A stretch of DNA of 64,000 nucleotides from a virus, in the IMG/VR virus record IMGVR_UViG_3300021085_000009, positions 62,001-126,000 of that record; one strand, given 5' to 3'. Position 1 is the stretch's first letter, and every line of letters starts with the position of its first letter. The notes under the pieces were generated by a model. It was not told the origin of the DNA and did not search any database. It was given only the letters and a program-made list of their open reading frames with translations. Made by a program: the position numbers and the translations under genes. Of this stretch, positions 54,698 to 61,214 are shown piece after piece.

Positions 54698-55388
54698 TAT
54701 CTGACGTAATATCTAAATTAATGATAGCATTAGGAGTTGCACAAGGTGAACCTCCAACACAAGTACCTGAAATTTGATTAATATCAACGTCACCACTATC
54801 TCCATTCCACTCTACAGTTAATGATTGAGAACCATCGTTTTGTAATGTGTTAAAGTTATTGCTGTCGCCAGTAATATCAAAATTCCAAGTTATATCATCA
54901 GATTCAAAATCTAAATCAAATACGTTTGAACTACCTAATAGAATTAAATCAGCATCTAGTCTTTCTGCACTTGCTCCAACTTTACCTTGATCTATATCAA
55001 ATGTATTACTGTCTCCAGTAATAGCAAAGGCGTAATTAGAAGAATCTGAACTTCCGGTATCTCCAATATTCCAATCAACTTCGTTTGAATCTCCAGTTAA
55101 TGAAAATGTCAAAGAAGATGAATCTAAGACTAAAGGTCCGAAGATTAAATTCTGATTACCAATCATATCTAAATCAAAAGTTAAAGATGAACCCACTACG
55201 GTCATATCAGACCCACTTGATGAAAAATCATCTAGACCAATTTTGTTACCATAACCCACTTGATCTATAAATAATGTTAAAGTATCACCTGTCTGATCTA
55301 TTCTAATTTCGTTATCATCTGTAGCTTGTGCGAAAACAAACGGTGTTGATAACAATCCAAGGATAGTTATACTTAAAAATTTATTCAT
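54651..55388 (-). CDS. Curlin-like amyloid repeat protein 1 (245 aa)
   Basis: The signal peptide is MNKFLSITILGLLSTPFVFA. Curlin-type repeats include NEIRIDQTGDTLTLFIDQVG, YGNKIG, GDSNTFDIDQGKVG and DNATIQINQKDA. The Cys pair GTCVGGSPC (C210-x5-C216) has the same spacing as in the second curlin-like protein. ATG 55388 is used: AGAGGA lies seven bases upstream and it overlaps the csgG stop (ATGAATAA); the frame is open further up to a TTG at 55433 with no ribosome site. Two such proteins suggest a major/minor (CsgA/CsgB-like) pair, but the order and roles are not provable here. Confidence 0.75.
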   Translation of the reverse strand: MNKFLSITILGLLSTPFVFAQATDDNEIRIDQTGDTLTLFIDQVGYGNKIGLDDFSSSGSDMTVVGSSLTFDLDMIGNQNLIFGPLVLDSSSLTFSLTGDSNEVDWNIGDTGSSDSSNYAFAITGDSNTFDIDQGKVGASAERLDADLILLGSSNVFDLDFESDDITWNFDITGDSNNFNTLQNDGSQSLTVEWNGDSGDVDINQISGTCVGGSPCATPNAIINLDITSDNATIQINQKDAANDS

Positions 55389-56340
55389 TTTCGTTTTCCT
55401 CTTTATGTGTATGCCTTTCGTTTTTCCCATCAACTTGATGAGGATGTCTATGGCCTACGGTTAAATTCCAGAACTTACGGTCGTGACCCTGGTAGATTAA
55501 TTCCAAAACTGCAGCTTCGATAGCAGCTCTAACTGCATATGTAACTGACTCATTATTACCCACGCCGTCCTCGTATTCTATAAGTTGTGTTCCTTGTTCA
55601 ATAAACCTAAACAAGTCTCCACCACTTCCGTAAGATAATACCGATTTCTTACTTTGGACGTTTAACAAAACTTCACCTGTTAATACTGACACCGCTCTCA
55701 CAGATACAGTAACAACATCTTTACGATACATTTTACTAAAACCTATACCAAGTGTTCGTGCACCACGACCACCTGTTTCAGTGTTAGTATCATAACCAAT
55801 AATACCCCCTTCTATAATCATTCCGGCGAATAGAAGAGGTCCAACTCCTTTGGCAGCCTCAGCCCCTGTGGCTTTAGCTACTTCTTGTCGGGTAGATCTT
55901 ACAATTTGTCTTTCCCTTACAAGATTATCAATCCCTTGTCTTTCTACTACTCTAAACCAAGTTCCGCCACCTGCAGTTTTGAGTGCATCTATTAGTAATT
56001 CAGTACCACCTTGGGTAACTGCAGTAGAGAACGATGCTATATTATCTACTGATTTTCTTTGACCTGTTAAATCTTTAAATCCATATACTGCAACAATAGG
56101 TTTATCTTTTGCTGGAGGTAAATTTAATAAATCTACATATGCTGGTAATCTAACTGCAGTTGGTTCATCAACGCAGATATATTTCCTAGCCATGGTTTTT
56201 TGTAGACCCATTTGTAAATGTCTATTAAAACCTTCATCATACTTACCTGCTAAATCATTACAATCTTGGTAGTTATCACTCCATTGAGGCACTGATGCGC
56301 ATCCACTAAGCATTAATAATACTATTAGATACTTACCCAC
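55381..56340 (-). CDS. csgG: Curli secretion channel CsgG
   Basis: CsgG is the outer-membrane lipoprotein pore of type VIII (curli) secretion. Signal and lipobox (LIVLLMLSGCAS, lipidated Cys14), then KPIVAVYGFKDLTGQRK, FSTAVTQGGTELLIDALKTA, GGTWFRVVERQGIDNLVRER, FAGMIIEGGIIGYDTN, GIGFSKMYRKDVVTVSVRAV and GEVLLNVQSKKSVLSYGS. These match bacterial CsgG almost domain by domain, including the pore-loop region. GTG 56340 is preferred: it overlaps the csgF stop (GTGGGTAA) with AGGA eight bases upstream; TTG 56358 is the alternative. C-terminus is histidine-rich (GHRHPHQVDGKNERHTHK). Confidence 0.92.
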   Translation of the reverse strand: MGKYLIVLLMLSGCASVPQWSDNYQDCNDLAGKYDEGFNRHLQMGLQKTMARKYICVDEPTAVRLPAYVDLLNLPPAKDKPIVAVYGFKDLTGQRKSVDNIASFSTAVTQGGTELLIDALKTAGGGTWFRVVERQGIDNLVRERQIVRSTRQEVAKATGAEAAKGVGPLLFAGMIIEGGIIGYDTNTETGGRGARTLGIGFSKMYRKDVVTVSVRAVSVLTGEVLLNVQSKKSVLSYGSGGDLFRFIEQGTQLIEYEDGVGNNESVTYAVRAAIEAAVLELIYQGHDRKFWNLTVGHRHPHQVDGKNERHTHKEENENE

Positions 56341-56827
56341 CGTCAGAGTCCTGTCCAAAGTTTCCAGTTCCTACTGGTATTTCAATAACTGTAGTAGTTC
56401 CATCAGAATCAACTATTGTCATTTTAATATATTCGGATCCATCCTCATTTGTTAATACTTCGTATGTTACTACATTACCTTCTAAAGTAAATGAACCAAA
56501 TCTTACAGAACCATCATTACTAAACATAGATTCAACAAGCTGCTTAGACATTTGAGCATATATTCTACTTTCTAAGTTACGAATAAACTTAGCCATAGTA
56601 CTATTTGCTTCTTCTCTCTCAGCGGCTTTTCTTGCAGCCTCTAAAGCATCTTGTATTGCCTTTTTTCTTGAATGCTCTTGGTTCTCAATTGTTAAATAAT
56701 GTGCTCCAGTTCCAACTCCGCTAAAAGATGGATTTTTAAATCCAAATTTAATTTCGTCTGCTTCTACAACTAAACTCTGTGTAGAAAATATTGCTGTTAA
56801 TAGTATAATTTCAAATCGTTTTTTCAT
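56333..56827 (-). CDS. csgF: Curli assembly factor CsgF
   Basis: CsgF plugs the CsgG pore and helps anchor curli nucleation at the cell surface. After a signal peptide (about 1-23), FGFKNPSFSGVGTGAHYLTI matches the CsgG-binding N-terminus of CsgF (F-x-F-x-N-P-x-F-x-G). NLESRIYAQMSKQLVESMF, then EYIKMTIVDSDGTTTVIEIP, match the family's helix and C-terminal beta part. At 164 residues it is slightly longer than E. coli CsgF (138), mainly from an Arg/Glu-rich helix at 52-75. It overlaps the upstream membrane protein gene by 17 bases and csgG by eight. Confidence 0.9.
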   Translation of the reverse strand: MKKRFEIILLTAIFSTQSLVVEADEIKFGFKNPSFSGVGTGAHYLTIENQEHSRKKAIQDALEAARKAAEREEANSTMAKFIRNLESRIYAQMSKQLVESMFSNDGSVRFGSFTLEGNVVTYEVLTNEDGSEYIKMTIVDSDGTTTVIEIPVGTGNFGQDSDGG

Positions 56828-57083
56828 TTTCCTTTTCTAACTCCAAGACCTTTTGTCTTTCTTTATATTCAAGTACTACTTTTATCTTTTCTTGTAATCT
56901 TATCATATCTTGATCAAGCATTCGAACCTGATCAATTAACCGTATTAAACCCATATGCATTTCTTCAAGCTTTGGCTCTAATTCAGAAGACACAAACTGC
57001 CATACATAAAATACAAAATAACCAAGTCCTACTAATGCCACTGTCTCAAATCCAAATTCGATAATTAATCCAGCTATATCCAT
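56811..57083 (-). CDS. Small membrane/coiled-coil protein (90 aa)
   Basis: One membrane segment (about 13-31, VALVGLGYFVFYVWQFV) followed by a long coiled coil (ELEPKLEEMHMGLIRLIDQV, RMLDQDMIRLQEKIKVVLEY). It looks like a diverged partner of the upstream 98-residue protein, with the same membrane-then-coil layout and the same R-x-L/M-x-x-D/N-x-I-x-(R/K)-(L/I) phrase. TAATG coupling to that gene; overlaps csgF by 17 bases. Similar pairs occur, from memory, in marine T4-like phages. A holin-type or secretion-associated role is possible. Confidence 0.7.
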   Translation of the reverse strand: MDIAGLIIEFGFETVALVGLGYFVFYVWQFVSSELEPKLEEMHMGLIRLIDQVRMLDQDMIRLQEKIKVVLEYKERQKVLELEKENEKTI

Positions 57084-57379
57084 TAGTCTCTTCTTGTGTC
57101 TATTTTTCCATCCTCTGCAAAATTTTCAGCTCGGGCCACTCTGTCAATAGGAGGGGTTAACTCTAATGCACTAGATACTAATAAATCAATTTTAATAATT
57201 TCATTATTCATAGATCTAGCCCTATTTTCTAAAGATTTAGTAAATATTGTTAAGGTACTTATTTGATCTAATACGCCACCAAATATTTGTTTAATTACTA
57301 TAAATACAAAGACGCCACATGCTATAGCAGCTGCTATAGGCACGCCCACATCTTTAATTAAAGCAAACAAATCTTCCAT
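57083..57379 (-). CDS. Small membrane/coiled-coil protein (98 aa)
   Basis: An N-terminal helix MEDLFALIKDVGVPIAAAIA, then a membrane segment to about residue 32 (CGVFVFIVIKQIFGG). A coiled coil follows (KSLENRARSMNNEIIKIDLL), then a basic/acidic tail (DGKIDTRRD). First gene of the curli/cyclase operon. Its ATG is six bases from TATAAATA, so its late mRNA would be leaderless or nearly so. Holin-like proteins are a reasonable alternative because a GH24 endolysin lies less than 1 kb upstream. Confidence 0.7.
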   Translation of the reverse strand: MEDLFALIKDVGVPIAAAIACGVFVFIVIKQIFGGVLDQISTLTIFTKSLENRARSMNNEIIKIDLLVSSALELTPPIDRVARAENFAEDGKIDTRRD

Positions 57380-57384
57380 ATAAT

Positions 57385-57393
57385 CTATTTATA
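57385..57393 (-). promoter_or_regulatory. Late promoter of the curli/cyclase operon
   Basis: Exact TATAAATAG six bases upstream of ATG 57379 (TATAAATA-N6-ATG). It is the only promoter element I can see for the whole 6.4-kb operon. Confidence 0.75.
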
Positions 57394-57404
57394 AGATTAA
57401 TTGT

Positions 57405-57722
57405 TTAGAACGATATTGATTGTCCACAGCCGCAGGACGCGACTTCATTTGGATTTAAGAATTTGAATTCTGAATTTAGACCCTTGGTTTGGTAATCAAG
57501 GGTCATATTCATAAAATTGTGTAAATGGCCTGTTTCAATAACCAAGACATAATCGCCATAATCGATTATGTGATCGTCTGCATTACTGTCAGTAACAAAT
57601 ACAAACTCGTATTTCCAACCGTTGCAACCAGCAGGAAGAAGCCCAATTCTGATAATATTTTCACCAGCCTTACGTGTCTTTTCGACGAGTTTTTCATGTG
57701 CTTTCTCGGTTATATCTATCAT
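57405..57722 (-). CDS. A-type Fe-S cluster carrier (IscA/HesB/ErpA-like)
   Basis: Carries or delivers iron-sulfur clusters. The 105-residue protein has all three family cysteines: C33 (LPAGCNGWKYEF) and C97/C99 in the C-terminal CGCG. The domain begins at about residue 5 and covers the protein. Phage versions are known from marine T4-like phages (hesB). Expressed with late genes here, it may keep host Fe-S enzymes working during infection. Its ATG lies 12 bases after the 82-residue gene. Confidence 0.9.
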   Translation of the reverse strand: MIDITEKAHEKLVEKTRKAGENIIRIGLLPAGCNGWKYEFVFVTDSNADDHIIDYGDYVLVIETGHLHNFMNMTLDYQTKGLNSEFKFLNPNEVASCGCGQSISF

Positions 57723-57733
57723 ACGGCATTAAA

Positions 57734-57982
57734 TTAATTGCTGTAAGCGACTTTAACTACTTTAAATCCTGCACCACCTTCTAAAGTATTATCAGGTGCT
57801 TTGGATAATACAATTTCTGTATTAGCTAACATCTGTATAGTACCTACGGTAGCTCCACCAGCTGACTTCTGTGTTACAGTTCCAGCTGCAGTTGCTAATA
57901 CTCTAACAACTGTTGCAGAACCTACTGTGGTAGCTGATGTAAGATCTGTTTGTGATCCTAAAAGTTTAATTATGCTTGCCAT
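57734..57982 (-). CDS. Small beta-rich virion-type protein (82 aa)
   Basis: A glycine/alanine/threonine-rich beta protein: MASIIKLLGSQTDLTSATTV, ATAAGTVTQKSAGGATVGTI, then MLANTEIVLSKAPDNTLEGG and KVVKVAYSN. This pattern resembles the short capsid- or tail-decorating proteins of marine T4-like phages. AGGAG precedes the ATG. No more specific function is visible. Confidence 0.75.
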   Translation of the reverse strand: MASIIKLLGSQTDLTSATTVGSATVVRVLATAAGTVTQKSAGGATVGTIQMLANTEIVLSKAPDNTLEGGAGFKVVKVAYSN

Positions 57983-57995
57983 TTCTTTTCTCCTA

Positions 57996-58187
57996 TTATG
58001 AACTGATTAAATTAAGTTCATTTATTGATTTATGCCAGTCTGAGTATCTAAAAAGACCTTGCTTTTCATGACACCAATACCAACCTTTACTTTCTTGTTC
58101 CTCTTGTGGAATACTAGATTCGACCTTTAAAGGGCCTCCAGTCTTCCCATAAGTCTTTCTGCTCTGTTCGTTACTTGCTTGTACCAT
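57996..58187 (-). CDS. Small protein overlapping endolysin gene (63 aa)
   Basis: The frame starts at ATG 58187 inside the endolysin gene (61 bases overlap). The non-overlapping part ESKGWYWCHEKQGLFRYSDW looks like real protein (aromatic, conserved-looking W-Y-W-C), so a gene here is likely, but the true start could be a non-ATG codon after the endolysin stop at 58127. Function unknown. Confidence 0.5.
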   Translation of the reverse strand: MVQASNEQSRKTYGKTGGPLKVESSIPQEEQESKGWYWCHEKQGLFRYSDWHKSINELNLISS

Positions 58188-58597
58188 CTTGAATCTCTCC
58201 CTTCAACAGCCGCTACCGGCCAATCACCACATTGCAGCGCTGCGTTGTGTTTTTTAAATTTACTTAAGCGCGTAAGTCCCATGTTGAACATCATGTTCGC
58301 AATGACTTGTTTCACTTCTTGTGGATATCCATCCCACCCGTCGTGTAATTTTTTACAATCCTCGATTACTGTTTCTACATCCTTGGCAAAACATTCAATG
58401 ACTCTATCCTCTGCCACTGCAGTACCGACCTCCAACCCATGTTCTGGGTCTCCTTCAAGTACCAAGTGTCCAATGCCAAATGTAGCATAACCGAGGTGAT
58501 CATGATAAATTTCATTTACTTGTCCCTCGTCTATAATTAATTGTTCTCTTAACTGATCTACATCAATCACCGTTTTTTCTTCTTTATTCCAAAACAT
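58127..58597 (-). CDS. Endolysin, GH24 lysozyme (T4 e-like)
   Basis: Cuts host peptidoglycan for lysis. LIIDEGQVNEIYHDHLGYAT followed by FGIGHLV matches T4 lysozyme, with the catalytic triad E24, D33 and T39 at exactly the T4 spacing (E11, D20, T26). AAVEGRDSRWYKQVTNRAER near the C-terminus fits GH24 endolysins. 156 residues against 164 in T4. It has no signal peptide, so it needs a holin; the small membrane proteins at 56811-57379 are candidates. Confidence 0.9.
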   Translation of the reverse strand: MFWNKEEKTVIDVDQLREQLIIDEGQVNEIYHDHLGYATFGIGHLVLEGDPEHGLEVGTAVAEDRVIECFAKDVETVIEDCKKLHDGWDGYPQEVKQVIANMMFNMGLTRLSKFKKHNAALQCGDWPVAAVEGRDSRWYKQVTNRAERLMGRLEAL

Positions 58598-58598
58598 T

Positions 58599-58961
58599 TT
58601 ATTCTCCTGTTACTAATTCCAAATGCTTTGTTTGGAATTCATCTGAGCTTTTTAATCCAGCCCACCATTTAACAAATAGCGCTTGGTATGCTAATTCGTT
58701 TTCAGCATTATGAGGATGGGTACCTACAAGCACATCTGTCTGTTCGTCATCTGGTATAGTAAACACCATTGACTTTGTAGTAAGAATAGTATCATCAACA
58801 TAACCGTGATATGTATGAGATATAAGATCTCCGTCATCATTTGTGTATGTGCCATTTATTACACTCGTATCAGAATGTTTTTCTAGTGTAACATTAATTG
58901 ATTTTGTTACATCAGATTCATCTCTTACAACGTCTGTTTTTATATGTACGTGTATAGTCAT
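58599..58961 (-). CDS. Small beta protein, tandem paralogue A (120 aa)
   Basis: Shares its plan with the 105-residue product upstream: beta strands, then VFTIPDDEQTDVLVGTHPHN, then AENELAYQALFVKWW, against VYSIPEDQRTTATHEEPHVH, ENEMAFQAAYQTW. It has a histidine-rich N-terminus (MTIHVHIKTDVVRDES). Duplicated structural-type gene of unknown role, next to the endolysin. Confidence 0.7.
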   Translation of the reverse strand: MTIHVHIKTDVVRDESDVTKSINVTLEKHSDTSVINGTYTNDDGDLISHTYHGYVDDTILTTKSMVFTIPDDEQTDVLVGTHPHNAENELAYQALFVKWWAGLKSSDEFQTKHLELVTGE

Positions 58962-58973
58962 ATTATTTTCCTT

Positions 58974-59291
58974 TTAAATATATTCCAATTCAGCAGATAC
59001 ACACCAAGTTTGGTATGCAGCTTGAAATGCCATTTCATTTTCATGAACATGTGGCTCTTCATGTGTTGCTGTCGTTCTTTGATCTTCAGGTATACTATAA
59101 ACTTTTGTATATGTATCGATTAGATCGCTTTCATTAGCTACTGATACCTCAAACTCTTCGGTATTTCCATCACTATCTACGACATGGCTTTGAACCTCTA
59201 TAGTACTTGTGGAATATTTTTTAAAATTCCACGTAATAGAAGTACTTTCGCCTGCTTCATTTCTTTCAACTGTATATGTAGATGTTATCAT
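58974..59291 (-). CDS. Small beta protein, tandem paralogue B (105 aa)
   Basis: Tandem paralogue of the 120-residue gene downstream. MITSTYTVERNEAGESTSIT, WNFKKYSTSTIEVQSHVVDS, then an ending with EMAFQAAYQTWCVSAELEYI. Typical of small phage virion proteins that vary beside tail fibres; function unknown. Confidence 0.7.
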   Translation of the reverse strand: MITSTYTVERNEAGESTSITWNFKKYSTSTIEVQSHVVDSDGNTEEFEVSVANESDLIDTYTKVYSIPEDQRTTATHEEPHVHENEMAFQAAYQTWCVSAELEYI

Positions 59292-59303
59292 TTTAAATTC
59301 TCC

Positions 59304-60083
59304 TTAGAAACAAGCGGTGGATGTAGCGACACCACGTGCATATAGTAAATAACTGCCTAAAACGCCATCAGCATATCCAGACTTTCTCGCTCTTGCAGTA
59401 ATAAAGGTATAAGCATTTATAGTATTGCTGTTGTAACATTCAGCATTTGCATTTGCTTTAAATTGAAATCCTACTGATTGGTTATTACTTACATTCTGAT
59501 ACGTGTTATCCGCGGCAGCGTAAGTTGCTCCTGTTGGTGTACTAGTTCCACTAGCAGCGGCCGATCCAAAAGTACCAGTTGTAGTAGGAGTAGTCCAATC
59601 TAATGCAATAGAAGTAACGCCTGTTACATTAAATCTTCCCATCGTTACGTAAGTTGTACTTAAAGTTGTACCACTTCCAGATGTATTATAATAAGTTGAA
59701 GAGTTAACAGATGCTTGTTCTTTTATTTCTAAGTAAACATAAGGATCTGCTCTTCTCAATCTTACAAAAAATCCACCACCAGCGTTAAATACAATAGAGC
59801 CAGAAATCGACCTAGTTGAATAAGCAGCATATTGCGTGGTACCACTAGAGGCTTGTCGCATATAGTTAGTAGTAGTCATTGTAGACAATGAAGATGCTCC
59901 ATAGAAATCAGCAAAATCTATCTCTGTACCTAGTGTACTATTAATAGTTCTACCAGCTGCAGCCGTTAAATTTCTAATATCAGTATCATTTAACGAAGAG
60001 ATTGATGTGGCCGCATAACCAGACCCTGCAGCCTCCACGTGAATATCTGCTAATGATATTGGTCCTGATGTTTGTAATGCCAT
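59304..60083 (-). CDS. Virion-type structural protein, paralogue B (259 aa)
   Basis: Paralogous with the 242-residue gene upstream. The N-terminus GPISLADIHVEAAG, then LNDTDIRNLT and DFADFYGASS, is the I-S-(L/M)-x-x-(I/F)-(x5)-(F/Y)-x-G pattern common in phage tail/structural proteins. Beta-rich body, with paired Cys at NANAECYNSN and at the end (TSTACF). Likely a virion component; exact place unknown. Confidence 0.75.
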   Translation of the reverse strand: MALQTSGPISLADIHVEAAGSGYAATSISSLNDTDIRNLTAAAGRTINSTLGTEIDFADFYGASSLSTMTTTNYMRQASSGTTQYAAYSTRSISGSIVFNAGGGFFVRLRRADPYVYLEIKEQASVNSSTYYNTSGSGTTLSTTYVTMGRFNVTGVTSIALDWTTPTTTGTFGSAAASGTSTPTGATYAAADNTYQNVSNNQSVGFQFKANANAECYNSNTINAYTFITARARKSGYADGVLGSYLLYARGVATSTACF

Positions 60084-60093
60084 ATATTATCCC

Positions 60094-60822
60094 CTATTCA
60101 CAAGCCGTTGCTGTTGCTGACGTTTCTGCACTATAATCGTGCTCTGCAACTAAAGTATCTTGAAAACCACTACCTCTAAGGTAGATTTGAACATTTCCAG
60201 TTGCTTCTCTTATAGATGTATTAAAACATTCTGCAGATGCTTGAACATATAACGTAGCTGAATGCGAAAAGTTTGTTCCAGTAGTTGCTATCCAGCCAGT
60301 AGATCCATTTGATAAAAACCCGGTTGGCCCTGATGCAAGCAAAGAAGCAGTAAAGTTTATTTTAATATGACTAATTTGACTTATTGTATTCGTGCTATAC
60401 GACATTAATTTCTCTGTGGTACTTAACGTGTAATTTACACCATTTTTACGGTATAGACTGTTTGAACTACTATAAGCTTCTTTTACATAGTAATATGATC
60501 CATATGCATTAGTATTTACTCTAACGGTAAATCCAGCTTTAGGAGCAGCAGCATTTGGTGGAATACCGCTACCTGTGCTAAACTTATAACTATACAGACT
60601 AGTACCACTAGCACTTGCAAACTGAACAAGACTTGATGTAGCAGCTGGGTATGGAACAGCGTGTGTATAACCACTAAACTCTTTCACACCATACTGCGCG
60701 CCGTCAGCAGGATCAGAACCAGCTGTAGCATTATTGGACAATGTTTCTAATGAATGACTATCAACACTAGTAACTTCAGTATTAATTGCTTTCATAGATA
60801 TATTTGAACTTGGTATTGGCAT
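60094..60822 (-). CDS. Virion-type structural protein, paralogue A (242 aa)
   Basis: N-terminus SNISMKAINTEVTSVDSHSL, then GVKEFSGYTH, matches the structural-protein pattern of its downstream paralogue. Further shared points are VRVNTNAYGSYYYVKEAYSS, VQASAECFNTSI and the ending SATATACE (paralogue: TSTACF). Function unknown; fibre- or capsid-associated. Its ATG overlaps the stop of the upstream 88-residue gene by one base. Confidence 0.75.
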   Translation of the reverse strand: MPIPSSNISMKAINTEVTSVDSHSLETLSNNATAGSDPADGAQYGVKEFSGYTHAVPYPAATSSLVQFASASGTSLYSYKFSTGSGIPPNAAAPKAGFTVRVNTNAYGSYYYVKEAYSSSNSLYRKNGVNYTLSTTEKLMSYSTNTISQISHIKINFTASLLASGPTGFLSNGSTGWIATTGTNFSHSATLYVQASAECFNTSIREATGNVQIYLRGSGFQDTLVAEHDYSAETSATATACE

Positions 60823-61088
60823 TACTTAATAATCCCCGTAATTAAATCCTCGAATTGTTCTATTTTGTCAACTCTATTGGGCCATAGAATATATTCTTTT
60901 TCAGGATTTTTCTTTAAATTTGTTAACAAAGGCAATATAGCATTATATAATTTATTTAGTTTTTCTTCGGTTTCTTGTAAACTAGCTGATGTATCAGAAG
61001 CCGCTGTTGTAACCTTTTGTACTGCTTCTAATTCATTTTCATCAACAGCTGTAAAGCCAAAATCGAAATCTAAATTTATATCTGCCAT
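60822..61088 (-). CDS. Small acidic coiled-coil protein (88 aa)
   Basis: The acidic start MADINLDFDFGFTAVDENEL precedes a coil (LQETEEKLNKLYNAILPLLT) and a conserved-looking end (KEYILWPNRVDKIEQFEDLI). I recall the ILWPNRxxxIxxF phrase from T4-like phages. It is a late gene (promoter 61104-61112) with GAGG upstream. A chaperone or scaffold-like role is possible. Confidence 0.75.
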   Translation of the reverse strand: MADINLDFDFGFTAVDENELEAVQKVTTAASDTSASLQETEEKLNKLYNAILPLLTNLKKNPEKEYILWPNRVDKIEQFEDLITGIIK

Positions 61089-61103
61089 TTTTATACCTCG
61101 TAA

Positions 61104-61112
61104 CTATTTATA
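61104..61112 (-). promoter_or_regulatory. Late promoter TATAAATAG
   Basis: Exact late element with a short leader containing GAGG before ATG 61088, the conventional layout. Confidence 0.75.
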
Positions 61113-61214
61113 TGCTTATGCTTCTCTTTCCTAGGAATTTTCTTAGTTTTATCTTCCTGGATTTTGGTTAAAGCATGCAGTGGAACTATCTTCCTAACTT
61201 TTATATTTCTATTA

